Assembly: GCA_009779895.1 (NCBI GenBank)
Contig: WRBB01000001.1
Coordinates: 186,001 to 250,000, forward strand
Direction of reading: 5' to 3'
Source: Lachnospiraceae bacterium
GTDB lineage: Bacteria > Bacillota > Clostridia > Lachnospirales > Lachnospiraceae
Length of the DNA stretch: 64,000 bases
Numbering within the stretch: position 1 is the first letter of the stretch; every line of letters begins with the position of its first letter. The notes below the pieces were generated by a model. That model saw nothing but the letters and a program-made list of their open reading frames with translations, ran no database searches and had not been told where the DNA came from. A program made the translations under genes and the position numbers. Positions 34,036 to 42,904 of the stretch are shown piece by piece.

Positions 34036-35091
34036 ATGAAACCTGGAAAAATAATGAGACAAACTGCGCCATTTCTCATTCTCAAGGCAATATTTACTGC
34101 CCTTCCTATGTTTGTTTGGGGCGGGGCTTTCCTGTGGTTTGTGTTTGTTGCATCTGACATTATCAGGCTGATAATGCCAGATGATGTCAGCGTTGTAGCT
34201 TGGCATATTATGTTTGATAATATATATGAGCGTTTCCCATACGCATTAGATATGGCGGTCGACCTTAGAGCTCCTTTTCTGATACTCATCCTGTTTCCCA
34301 TTATCTATGCGATTGTTGGGCGCATCCCGAGATATCTGGTGCGCGTGGGGCACATAGCGGTGTTGACACATGTGATAATTAACGGAAAAGCCCCCGAAAA
34401 GCAACTGTCATATGGCTTTGGGCAAGTGAGAAGAAACTTTGGAAAAGCTACCGCCTTTTTCTTCCTAGACCGGCTGATATATCAAGCCGTGTCACAACTT
34501 AGCCTGCATCTAAGGAGAATGCTGGTGGGCCTTGGCCCTGCCGCTTTTTTCATCAACCGCTTTAAGTCGAAATTCATAAAGTATGTTGATGAATGTATCT
34601 TGGCTTATACTTTCGTTTTCCCCGACACCGGATCTTTCAAATCCTCTCTGCAAGGCTTTCAGGTCTATATGAGAAACTGGTCAGCAATGGCAAAAGCCGC
34701 CGTGTGGACTTCCCTGCTTGTATGGTTTATAACCTTCATTTTTAACATCGCTACGCTTGCCTTGATTGTGTGGGGCGTGATGATGGGCGAACCTTTGCTT
34801 GTCATTGTCGGATTTTTGGTATATGTTTTTTTCGGGACGCTAAAAAAATGCTTTTTGGATAGCTTGGCGATGATACGTATGCTAAACGTGTTTCTCAGCA
34901 GTGCCAACGAAGCGCAGGAATTGGTTGTGGGAGACCTAATGCAATATTCCTCAATGTCCCCAGGTTTTAGGCAGCTTGTTATGGCAGCAGACCAACAAGA
35001 AAAAATCTTTTCACCCGAGGATAAAGAAACAATTTTCGCTGCCAGACCAACAACTTTTTTTGGGCGGCATAGGAATAACAATTGGCATTAG
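34036..35091 (+). CDS. Unrecognised multi-pass membrane protein
   Basis: 351 residues, not recognised. At least four or five hydrophobic segments are visible (PMFVWGGAFLWFVFVASDII, FLILILFPIIYAIVG, WTSLLVWFITFIFNIATLALIVW, PLLVIVGFLVYVFFG). The ATG at 34036 follows GGAGAGG. Codon use looks more GC-rich than the neighbouring carbon-metabolism genes (GGCCTTGGCCCTGCC near 34530), hinting at separate origin. It is followed 35 bp later by a lipoprotein gene, so the two may form an envelope-associated pair. Confidence 0.7.
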   Translation: MKPGKIMRQTAPFLILKAIFTALPMFVWGGAFLWFVFVASDIIRLIMPDDVSVVAWHIMFDNIYERFPYALDMAVDLRAPFLILILFPIIYAIVGRIPRYLVRVGHIAVLTHVIINGKAPEKQLSYGFGQVRRNFGKATAFFFLDRLIYQAVSQLSLHLRRMLVGLGPAAFFINRFKSKFIKYVDECILAYTFVFPDTGSFKSSLQGFQVYMRNWSAMAKAAVWTSLLVWFITFIFNIATLALIVWGVMMGEPLLVIVGFLVYVFFGTLKKCFLDSLAMIRMLNVFLSSANEAQELVVGDLMQYSSMSPGFRQLVMAADQQEKIFSPEDKETIFAARPTTFFGRHRNNNWH

Positions 35092-35126
35092 CAAGTCAGA
35101 TTAGTAAGGAGCTAAGAGAAAAGATA

Positions 35127-36611
35127 ATGAAAAAAATACTAATTCTAACCCTCGTCATGATTATGGCAACACTCGCACTTACAGCCTGTGGAAATGGTGA
35201 TAACAATGATACCAATCAAGATGTATCAACACAAAATAATGACACACAAGAAATAACAACAAACGACCAAACAATCAATAATGTGGAAATCGTTGAAGAA
35301 AGGAATGGAGCGAATTCTTTTAGAGAACCTCAAAATGATAAAGAACGATTTGCTATGGATGCAATAAATATGTTTTCTTACATTTCATCCTATGGCTCTT
35401 TTGAGATATATTCTTTAGACAATGCAGATGAATTATTTGAACAAATGTTGGCCTATGTGCAAATAGAAGCATTAGAAAATGAAGCTGTTGATGGAAGAAG
35501 TACTGAAGATCTATTCAATTTGATTTCCAGGGTAAGTTTTTACAGTTATGATGAAATTAATGAAAGTATGAGATTTCAAATAGGACCTTTCCTTGATACA
35601 GGAACAAGTCTTGGAATTATTGAGAATGTTGAAGGTTTATTCAATGAAGTTTGGTTAGAACAAGATTATTTTGATACGAGAATATTTGATGATTTGGTTG
35701 CGGTTTATCACTCACCAAGTGGCGAAATTGACGACAGAAATTCTAATATAACCTTTGTTAGAGTTTCCGAAATAAATGGACAATTAAGTTTAATTCCGTT
35801 TGACCCCAATGTTTCAATCATCGGAGCAAATAGAACAGCAAGGGAGGTTCTTGCTGAAGCATTAGATGTTTATTTAACAAGTTTTAGTGAAATAACAGCA
35901 GACCCTCTTCAATTTAGAGTGCCAAATGAATTAGAAATTATTTATAATAATGATTTTAGATTAGCCAACAATCAAATGGGTCAAAATGTAGACACATATT
36001 TAATATACGGTACAAGATATGGAATGTTTTCTCCTATTTCAATTTTTCTTGGGAATCACATTGGAGAACTCTCAGGATATATCATGGCAGACACTACATC
36101 TGTCGGGACCGGTGGCGGGGACAATTGGTTTGCTTCAACTACACGAGGAATAAGTTTTAACATAATGGATTTAGCAATAACAATGCCAGAATTTAAAATC
36201 CTTGAAAATGAGATTATGACTCGAACGGAAGAGCTTGTTGACTTGTTTTATACTTTCTTAGATAACGATGATAGAGAGGGATTTCATACAATAGCAATTG
36301 ATGAAGAAAGATTTGGAAGTGGTGGGAACGTATCAAGCTCATATAGAGGTAGGTTTGACGAGTATCAAAGAAGTGGAGAAAGTTTACATGGAGCATTGAG
36401 AGAAATTACAATCACAGATATTGAAATTATTAGACCTGACTCTGTTAGAATAACGTTCAATCAATATCTCACTATTGCTGCATCTGGTAATCAGTTTTTT
36501 GCTAATGATATGCAACTTGTTTTGGAATATACAGGAAATAATTGGTATATTGTTAATATGTCTAATGATATGTTTGGATTTCGTAATGATGTGTGGTCTG
36601 AAGTGAGCTAA
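35127..36611 (+). CDS. Predicted lipoprotein of unknown function
   Basis: 494 residues. The signal peptide MKKILILTLVMIMATLALTAC ends in the lipobox LTAC, followed by an Asn/Asp/Thr-rich linker to about residue 50. The rest is soluble and acidic with no domain I recognise. ATG 35127 is chosen because the signal peptide begins there. In contrast to the gene before it, this gene is very AT-rich. It may act with the upstream membrane protein, but that is only positional. Confidence 0.7.
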   Translation: MKKILILTLVMIMATLALTACGNGDNNDTNQDVSTQNNDTQEITTNDQTINNVEIVEERNGANSFREPQNDKERFAMDAINMFSYISSYGSFEIYSLDNADELFEQMLAYVQIEALENEAVDGRSTEDLFNLISRVSFYSYDEINESMRFQIGPFLDTGTSLGIIENVEGLFNEVWLEQDYFDTRIFDDLVAVYHSPSGEIDDRNSNITFVRVSEINGQLSLIPFDPNVSIIGANRTAREVLAEALDVYLTSFSEITADPLQFRVPNELEIIYNNDFRLANNQMGQNVDTYLIYGTRYGMFSPISIFLGNHIGELSGYIMADTTSVGTGGGDNWFASTTRGISFNIMDLAITMPEFKILENEIMTRTEELVDLFYTFLDNDDREGFHTIAIDEERFGSGGNVSSSYRGRFDEYQRSGESLHGALREITITDIEIIRPDSVRITFNQYLTIAASGNQFFANDMQLVLEYTGNNWYIVNMSNDMFGFRNDVWSEVS

Positions 36612-36659
36612 ATACACAGCTAGAAAATCATAGATATACGAAAGGGTGCTTTTAGAATC

Positions 36660-36702
36660 GGCTGGGATATTTTATAATGAAGAATCATTATGAATCCCAG
36701 CC
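36660..36702. terminator. Long inverted repeat between convergent genes
   Basis: GGCTGGGAT (36660-36668) pairs with ATCCCAGCC (36694-36702), and an inner stem ATAATG (36674-36679)/CATTAT (36686-36691) continues it. Neither side has a good T-tract. Its position between two gene ends suggests a bidirectional terminator or transcript-end structure. Confidence 0.5.
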
Positions 36703-36733
36703 ATTGAAGCTTGTAAGGAGCGTTATAGTTATA

Positions 36734-38278
36734 TTAATTATATTTTTCAACAAGTTTCGCCAACGTCACATAATCATCTTTTACATTTCGGTAAAGGCTT
36801 TTGAATAGCTGATAGTATTCCATATAGCGTTTGTTCATTTCTTTGTTCGGTTCCATATAATCCGAAAATTTGCGTTTTTCTTTTGCGATGGAAAAATCCG
36901 GAAAGACGCCTACGGACACACCTGCAAGGATGGCATCTCCAAAGGGTGCGCCTACGCGATTTTCCAAAAACGCGGTGGGTTGGTTGAATATGTCCGTTAG
37001 AATACGCCGCCAAAGTTTGCTTTTTGCGCCTCCCTCATTTAAAACAATGGGGAAATTGGCCTTGATCCCTTTGTCCATCATCACTTCGAAATTTTGATAT
37101 AAGGCAAAGGCGGCACCCTCCATCATGGCACGAATCATATGTCCTTTTGTATGATGCAAGGAAAGTCCAAAAAATGCACCACGTGCATAAACATCCCAAA
37201 GAGGAGTACGCTCTCCCATCAAGTAGGGCAGTGCAATCAGACCTTCACAGCATGGTGGGATTTGTTCTGCTTGCATATTCATAAAATCATACACATCAAT
37301 GTCCGGCACCTGTTTTGCCATGACACTTTCCGTCTGGCAAATGGCATCTCTTAAAAAACGCAGCACTTGCCCGCCGCCGATGATTGCAGCAATTGTAATG
37401 TAATCATTGCAGGAATTTGTTGTATAGGGATCGTTTAAAAGCAGGTCGGAAAAATTAAGATTATTATTTACGATGCCTAAGATTCCGCCGGTGCCTAAAT
37501 TAATCTGTACATCTCCTGGTTCAATGGCACCCCCGCCTACCCAAGCAGCATTACAATCCACTTGGCCGGCACAGATAGGTATTCCGGGTACAAGTCCGGT
37601 TTCTTTGGCAGCTTTACTTGTTAGTTCTCCTACAATTTCTTCACAAGCAAACATATCTGCCATAATATCAATGGGCATATCTATTTTTTGCATGATTTCT
37701 GAATTATATTCTTTTTTGATAATGTCATAAGCAATGCCCCAAAAACCACCGGCAGAATAACTCATGGCGGCTTTTTCTGTCATTCTAAGACGTACAAAAC
37801 CATCAATGGTAAGTGCTTTCCATACTTTCTCAAAGTCTTTTGGCCGATTCTTTTTTTCCCACATCAAATTGACCATAGTTGGATGGTCTTCAATGCGATT
37901 TCCACTTACTTTGAAAATTTGGTCTGTGCCGATATTGTCCCTAAGCCACTGAACCTCCTTTGTAGCTCTTCGATCCATCAGGTTGTAGGCACGGTTAATC
38001 GGGTTAAATGCTTTGTCTACCATAACAAGGCAGGGCTGTGCCGATGATATGCCAATTCCGGCGATATCCTTTGGATTAACACCTGATTTTTGCAGACATT
38101 CTTTTATGGTTTCACATGCCATTGTCCAATAATACTCTGCATCGTGTTCTGACCATCCCGGATTGTCTACGTAGATGGGATATTCTCGAAACGAGTATGC
38201 CAAAACATCCGCATTTTCATCTATGATACAAGTTTTTCCTCCGCCTGTTCCAAAATCCATACCAATCAAGTATTTCAT
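36734..38278 (-). CDS. FGGY-family carbohydrate kinase (xylulokinase-like)
   Basis: 514 residues. The N-terminal domain opens with LIGMDFGTGGGKTCIID (phosphate loop), then GIGISSAQPCLV and NLMDRRATKEVQWL. The C-terminal domain has GQVDCNAAWVGGGAIEPGDV (catalytic Asp region), LGTGGILGIV, YLMGERTPLWD and LNEGGAKSKLWRRILTDIF. It phosphorylates a sugar or polyol using ATP. It is the last gene of an operon encoding a lipoate-dependent dehydrogenase and an aldolase, so it probably makes a ketose phosphate for the aldolase at 40946. The substrate cannot be named. It is clearly different from the glycerol-kinase-like FGGY protein at 53677. Confidence 0.85.
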   Translation of the reverse strand: MKYLIGMDFGTGGGKTCIIDENADVLAYSFREYPIYVDNPGWSEHDAEYYWTMACETIKECLQKSGVNPKDIAGIGISSAQPCLVMVDKAFNPINRAYNLMDRRATKEVQWLRDNIGTDQIFKVSGNRIEDHPTMVNLMWEKKNRPKDFEKVWKALTIDGFVRLRMTEKAAMSYSAGGFWGIAYDIIKKEYNSEIMQKIDMPIDIMADMFACEEIVGELTSKAAKETGLVPGIPICAGQVDCNAAWVGGGAIEPGDVQINLGTGGILGIVNNNLNFSDLLLNDPYTTNSCNDYITIAAIIGGGQVLRFLRDAICQTESVMAKQVPDIDVYDFMNMQAEQIPPCCEGLIALPYLMGERTPLWDVYARGAFFGLSLHHTKGHMIRAMMEGAAFALYQNFEVMMDKGIKANFPIVLNEGGAKSKLWRRILTDIFNQPTAFLENRVGAPFGDAILAGVSVGVFPDFSIAKEKRKFSDYMEPNKEMNKRYMEYYQLFKSLYRNVKDDYVTLAKLVEKYN

Positions 38279-38315
38279 AGTATATCCATTCCTTTCTTGT
38301 TATTTTGTGTTATTT

Positions 38316-39689
38316 TTAGAGACCATGTACGGCTTCTCCAAAACAATCTAAGGCTGCTTCCCGTACCATTTCCGAAAGTGAGGGATGAGCCACAATCAAA
38401 TCTTCCCATTGCTGAAGTGTTGTTTTATTCGCAACAGCAAGGGTTGCCAAGGAAATCATCTCAGGTGCACCCTCTCCCAAAATGTGCACACCGATGGTTT
38501 CTTTGCTGTTTTGCTCTGCAATCACTGTGAGCATACCGTCTTGGCCTTCTGCAAGTGCCATGCCATTTGCGGTATAGTGGAAGTTTCCGATTGCAATTTC
38601 AAGTCCGGCTTCCATTGCTTGCTTTGATGTCATTCCTACAGCCGCATATCCCGGTAGCGTATAGATGCACCGTGGTACGGCATAGTAGTTCATCTCTTTT
38701 TTGCCGGAAAATATGTTGTGTACGGCACATGCAGCTTCTGCGTAAGCAACATGGGCCAATTGATAGTTTCCAATCACATCGCCAATGGCATAGATATGGT
38801 CTATGGATGTTTTCATGGTTGCATCCACAACAATTTCATTTTTTTCATTCAATGCAAGCCCTAGCTCTTGTGGGTTCATTCCGTTGAGATTTGCTTTTCT
38901 TCCGATGGCACTTAAAACAACATCTCCTTTGATTTCACAAACCTCTTCCCCTTTGCGATAGCGTATTATTTTTTCGGATGAGTTTGCGAAGATGTTCTCT
39001 ACTTGTGCGCCGGTAATAATACGAAGTCCACTTTGTTCAAGAGCAGCCACAAGCTTTTTGATGCTCTTTTCTTCTTCGGCCGGATACAACCGATCCAACA
39101 TTTCAATCACGGTAACTTCTGAACCCAGCGCATTGTATGCACTGGCAATTTCCAAACCAATCACGCCACCGCCAATGACAACCATGCTGGCAGGAGGGCG
39201 TTTCATTTCTAGTGCATCTGTGCTGTTAATGGTATACTCGGCTCCGGCAATTGGCAGTGGTATAGGTGTGGAGCCTGTGGCAATGATTATGTTTTTTGCC
39301 TGATATTCTTTGCCGTCACATACTGCCTTTAAGCCAGGTTTTAGTTGTGCATATCCGTTTATTACGGTTACTTTATGTGCCTTTAGTAAACCGGTAACTC
39401 CGTTTACAAGTTTATGAACGACTTCTACTTTTCCTTGCTGTATTTTTTGGAAACTGTACATTCCAGCGTCTTTGAATAGCCCTTGATTGCTACACTTTGT
39501 TATCTTTGAGATTAATTTTGCTTTATCCAGTAAATATTTTGTTGGGATACAGCCAATATTTAAGCAGGTTCCGCCCAAGCTGCTCTCTTCAAAAAGTATG
39601 ACACTTGCCCCTTTTTTGGCGGCGAGGATTGCACTTGTATATCCGCCCGGCCCTCCGCCGATTACCATTAAATCATAGATGTTTGACAT
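38316..39689 (-). CDS. lpdA: Dihydrolipoyl dehydrogenase (E3)
   Basis: 457 residues. The FAD site is DLMVIGGGPGGYTSAILAA; the redox-active disulfide is GGTCLNIGCIPTKYLL; the NAD site is MVVIGGGVIGLEIASAY; the C-terminal active site is in HILGEGAPEMIS and AHPSLSEMVREA (His-Pro dyad with Glu). It reoxidises the lipoyl group of the E2 subunit. Encoded directly downstream of E2, with 21 bp spacing. Confidence 0.95.
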   Translation of the reverse strand: MSNIYDLMVIGGGPGGYTSAILAAKKGASVILFEESSLGGTCLNIGCIPTKYLLDKAKLISKITKCSNQGLFKDAGMYSFQKIQQGKVEVVHKLVNGVTGLLKAHKVTVINGYAQLKPGLKAVCDGKEYQAKNIIIATGSTPIPLPIAGAEYTINSTDALEMKRPPASMVVIGGGVIGLEIASAYNALGSEVTVIEMLDRLYPAEEEKSIKKLVAALEQSGLRIITGAQVENIFANSSEKIIRYRKGEEVCEIKGDVVLSAIGRKANLNGMNPQELGLALNEKNEIVVDATMKTSIDHIYAIGDVIGNYQLAHVAYAEAACAVHNIFSGKKEMNYYAVPRCIYTLPGYAAVGMTSKQAMEAGLEIAIGNFHYTANGMALAEGQDGMLTVIAEQNSKETIGVHILGEGAPEMISLATLAVANKTTLQQWEDLIVAHPSLSEMVREAALDCFGEAVHGL

Positions 39690-39710
39690 GTTTTTATCCT
39701 TTCGTGTGTG

Positions 39711-40928
39711 CTATACAAGTAAAGCGGGGCATTCCAACAGTTCTTTTACATATGCCATGAACTGTGCACCATATGCACCGTCCACAACTCTATGGTCAAA
39801 GGTTGCGGTCGCTGATATGGTAGGTACTGCTTGTACGTTTCCATCTTGTAGTATCACTTTGTCTTTGATGCTTCCAAGAGCCAATATACATACTTCCGGT
39901 GGATTAAGAATGGCTGTGAAATGCTGTACCGGATACATGCCTAGATTTGAAATGGTAATGGTACCGCCTTGCATGTCTTCGCTTTTGAGTTCTCCGTCAC
40001 GTGCTTTGTTGATTAAGGTCCTTGCTTTCTCCGCAATTTGTCGTAACTTCAAATGTTCCACGCCATGAATGACCGGAACAATGAGCCCGTTTTCTACTGA
40101 AACAGCAAGGCCAACATGCACGCCTTTGAATTGGCGAATGGCGTCCTCTGTCCACATTGCATTGACATTTGGATATAATTCCACTGCTGCGGCAATCACT
40201 TTCATGATGATATCGTTATAACTGATGTTGTTGTTCGGATATCTGGCATTCACGGACTTACGAAAATGGATACATTCCGTCATATCAATTTCCGTGGTTA
40301 TTTGGAATGTTGGTATGTTTTGCGTGCTTTCCAACATACGCCGGGCAATTGTTCTGCGCATATTTGTATGGGGAATATCCGTGTATTCTGCGGTGGTTAT
40401 TGCATCAGAAATCCCGCTATTTGTTTGTTTTCTTTCGATGTATTGTATCAAATCTGCTCGTTTGATTACTGCAAGGTTTAATTCTTTGGCTACATCGTCA
40501 AGAGGAATCTGTTGTTCTTTGGCGAATTTCTTCGCATTCGGCATGGCTTTGATTTTATTAGTATGTGATGTGATTTTTTGCCCAATTGGCATATATTCAT
40601 CATCCGGTTTCACTTCTGCGATTGGAGTGGTTGCTTTGCTTTTATCGGTGCGACTGTTGCTTTGTTCTTCCCAGTAAGCGGCAACATCACTTTCGTGTCC
40701 AATCACTGCCAGTACCTCACCTGTTGTGGCGAAATCACCCTCTTCAACCAGGATATCAATCACCACGCCCTTTGCAAAACTTTCCACAGGTAATGTGGCT
40801 TTGTCGGTTTCTACTTCCAATAAAACATCACCGCGATTGACGGGATCCCCTTTTTTTACATTCCACACTGCAACCAGAGACTGATCCGTTGTTTGTCCGC
40901 CCGAAGGCATGATGATTTTTTTTATCAT
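39711..40928 (-). CDS. Dihydrolipoamide acyltransferase (E2) of a 2-oxoacid/acetoin dehydrogenase complex
   Basis: 405 residues. The lipoyl domain (residues 1-80) contains the lipoylated Lys in VETDKATLPVES. After a linker comes a short E3-binding domain (MPNAKKFAKEQQIPLDDVAKE) and the catalytic domain, ending with the active-site motif FDHRVVDGAYG. The catalytic domain passes the acyl group to CoA. It has a single lipoyl domain, as in AcoC-type and Gram-positive PDH E2 proteins. Acyl specificity is not evident from the sequence. Confidence 0.92.
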   Translation of the reverse strand: MIKKIIMPSGGQTTDQSLVAVWNVKKGDPVNRGDVLLEVETDKATLPVESFAKGVVIDILVEEGDFATTGEVLAVIGHESDVAAYWEEQSNSRTDKSKATTPIAEVKPDDEYMPIGQKITSHTNKIKAMPNAKKFAKEQQIPLDDVAKELNLAVIKRADLIQYIERKQTNSGISDAITTAEYTDIPHTNMRRTIARRMLESTQNIPTFQITTEIDMTECIHFRKSVNARYPNNNISYNDIIMKVIAAAVELYPNVNAMWTEDAIRQFKGVHVGLAVSVENGLIVPVIHGVEHLKLRQIAEKARTLINKARDGELKSEDMQGGTITISNLGMYPVQHFTAILNPPEVCILALGSIKDKVILQDGNVQAVPTISATATFDHRVVDGAYGAQFMAYVKELLECPALLV

Positions 40929-40945
40929 ATGTCACTTATCCTCCG

Positions 40946-41866
40946 TTAAAACGCTTTGTTTTCCCCATGAAATGCTTTGATGTAGTCTGTTACCACATTC
41001 ATAATCGCTTCTTGTTGTTTCACCATGATATCCCATTCCATACCTCTTCCGAGGATATCGTTTACGTCCATTTTGTCAACGTCGTTTTTGTTATAATAAT
41101 CTTTTGTTGCATTGACGGCGGCACGTTTTAAGGCTGTTCCAATGTTGACTTTTGTGATGCCGACTTCGATGGCTCCTTTGAAATCTTTTAGGTCAACCCC
41201 TGTTCCGCCATGTAGCACGAGTCTAAGATTTTTTTCGGTCATGGATTTGATTTTATGAATCAGGGAAAAATCAATGTCCGCTTTTGCATCTTCCATGAGG
41301 TGACAATTTCCTACCGCAACCGCAAGCGCATCAATTCCTGTTTCTTTGGCAAAATTTACCGCCAACTCCGGATCTGTGTTTTCTCCTTTGTGAATGTCAC
41401 CGGTGGCTGAATTTACCATCGGTAATTCGCCGACTTCTGCTTCTACCGCAACATTGCACCTATGGGCATAATGAACAATTCTCTTTTGCACTGCGATTTG
41501 TTCTTCTATGGGCAGGGCATTTGCGGCAAAGATGGGTGCGAACATAACCATATCAAACTTTTCTTGCACTCCTCTGTAGACCAATGTTTCATCATCAGAT
41601 TCGTTGAGTAATACAGCGACCGGTACTTTGGCCTGTTCTGCAATTGTATTAAGCATAGCACCATATATGCTAAGGTTTTCTTTGTATGTTCGTTTTGGCT
41701 CTGCAATGTAGGTTCCACAAACACCTATCATGACCGGTGATTTTAGTATTTCCGCTGCTCTAACCACTGCAAGTGTAGACTCAAGATTCCAACTTTCAAA
41801 ATAACCAACTGCATATTTGTTTGCTTCTGCGTGGTCTAATAGTGCTTTTCCATTTATTTTCGCCAT
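40946..41866 (-). CDS. Class II fructose-bisphosphate aldolase-like protein with altered active site
   Basis: 306 residues. The barrel is that of class II aldolases (KYAVGYFESWNLEST, AVEAEVGELP, GIDALAVAVGNCH, LVLHGGTGV, ITKVNIGTALKRA). The two later zinc-ligand histidines (VGNCH, LVLHG) are present. However the segment that normally reads LHLDHG, which holds the catalytic Asp and first zinc His, is VLLNESDDET here: Asn and Glu replace them. Either metal binding and chemistry differ or the protein is no longer an ordinary aldolase. It lies between E1 beta and E2 in a dehydrogenase operon that also encodes a sugar kinase. IolJ identity is unlikely. Confidence 0.75.
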   Translation of the reverse strand: MAKINGKALLDHAEANKYAVGYFESWNLESTLAVVRAAEILKSPVMIGVCGTYIAEPKRTYKENLSIYGAMLNTIAEQAKVPVAVLLNESDDETLVYRGVQEKFDMVMFAPIFAANALPIEEQIAVQKRIVHYAHRCNVAVEAEVGELPMVNSATGDIHKGENTDPELAVNFAKETGIDALAVAVGNCHLMEDAKADIDFSLIHKIKSMTEKNLRLVLHGGTGVDLKDFKGAIEVGITKVNIGTALKRAAVNATKDYYNKNDVDKMDVNDILGRGMEWDIMVKQQEAIMNVVTDYIKAFHGENKAF

Positions 41867-41890
41867 TTTTCTTCTCCAATCATGATTGCG

Positions 41891-42904
41891 TTACAGCTTT
41901 GCCAGTTTTATAATTTCGTCGTAAATTCGTTCTTTTGATGGAATGACATGATTTTCAAGATTGGGTGCAAAAGGAATGGATGTATCCGGTGTGGCAATTC
42001 TGACAATCGGTGCATCCAGATCATAAATGCATTTTTCGGCAAAATGCGAGGATAGTTGCGCACCCCATCCATTTGTGTAAACATCCTCGTGAATGATCAT
42101 GAGTCTACCGGTTTTTTTGACAGATTGTTCTACTGTTTCATAATCAAATGGAACCAGTGAACGAGGATCAATCACCTCACAGCGAATACCATCCTTTTCA
42201 GCCATTGCCGCCGCTTCCTGTGCTTTATAACTCATCAGCAAATTTGCTACGATGGTCATATCTGTTCCTTCCTGTCGTACAGCTGCTTTACCAAAGGGAA
42301 TAACATATCCGTCTTCCGGTACTTCGCCTAAGGTTTGAATGGCTCCTTCTTCATGGCGCAATCCGCCGTATAAGAGTTTGTGCTCAAATACGATCACGGG
42401 ATTATCGTCTTGAATGGCTTGTCGAATCATTCCCTTGGCATCATATGGTGTAGAGGGGCAAATCACTTTTAGACCGGGAACATGTGTGAAGAATCCCTCG
42501 AAACTTTGTGCATGTTGGGCACCACGGTTTGTTGCGCCGCAGGGTGCACGCATAACCATGGGTACTTTAACGGTTCCGCCTGACATATAGCACATTTTTG
42601 CAGCTTGATTGACCAATTGATCCATCATGCAAAATAAAAAGTCACCATATTGTAAATCTGCAATCGGGCGCATACCGGTCATAGCAGCTCCTACAGCGGC
42701 CCCGGCAATTAGTATTTCTGATATAGGGGTGTTTATCACCCGTTCCGGTCCAAACTCTTTTGTAAGACCTCTGGTGACTGTAAATGCACCTCCCATACCG
42801 TTTTCTATATCAATATCTTCTCCTAGACAAAAAACGCTCTCATCTGCCCGCATTTCTTCGATGATACCTATTCTGAGCGCATCTGCGATTCCCATAACTG
42901 CCAT
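41891..42904 (-). CDS. TPP-dependent dehydrogenase E1 beta subunit (pyruvate/acetoin type)
   Basis: 337 residues. FCLGEDIDIENGMGGAFTVTRGL, FGPERVINTPISEILIAGAAVGAAMTGM and RPIADLQYGDFLFCMMDQLVNQAAKM are standard E1 beta sequence; the C-terminal FDYETVEQSVKKTGRLMIIHEDVYTNGWGA-like region is also typical (shown here only in part: LMIIHEDVYTNG). The start codon at 42904 overlaps the E1 alpha stop (TAATG) and follows GGAAGGAG. It forms the alpha2beta2 E1 with the next-upstream gene. Acetoin and pyruvate complexes cannot be separated by eye. Confidence 0.92.
   Translation of the reverse strand: MAVMGIADALRIGIIEEMRADESVFCLGEDIDIENGMGGAFTVTRGLTKEFGPERVINTPISEILIAGAAVGAAMTGMRPIADLQYGDFLFCMMDQLVNQAAKMCYMSGGTVKVPMVMRAPCGATNRGAQHAQSFEGFFTHVPGLKVICPSTPYDAKGMIRQAIQDDNPVIVFEHKLLYGGLRHEEGAIQTLGEVPEDGYVIPFGKAAVRQEGTDMTIVANLLMSYKAQEAAAMAEKDGIRCEVIDPRSLVPFDYETVEQSVKKTGRLMIIHEDVYTNGWGAQLSSHFAEKCIYDLDAPIVRIATPDTSIPFAPNLENHVIPSKERIYDEIIKLAKL

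Noticed and set aside
40946..41866. Calling the class II aldolase IolJ to complete the inositol pathway
   Set aside because: The catalytic strand is altered, the gene is in a different, oppositely oriented operon, and its neighbours are dehydrogenase subunits and a sugar kinase.
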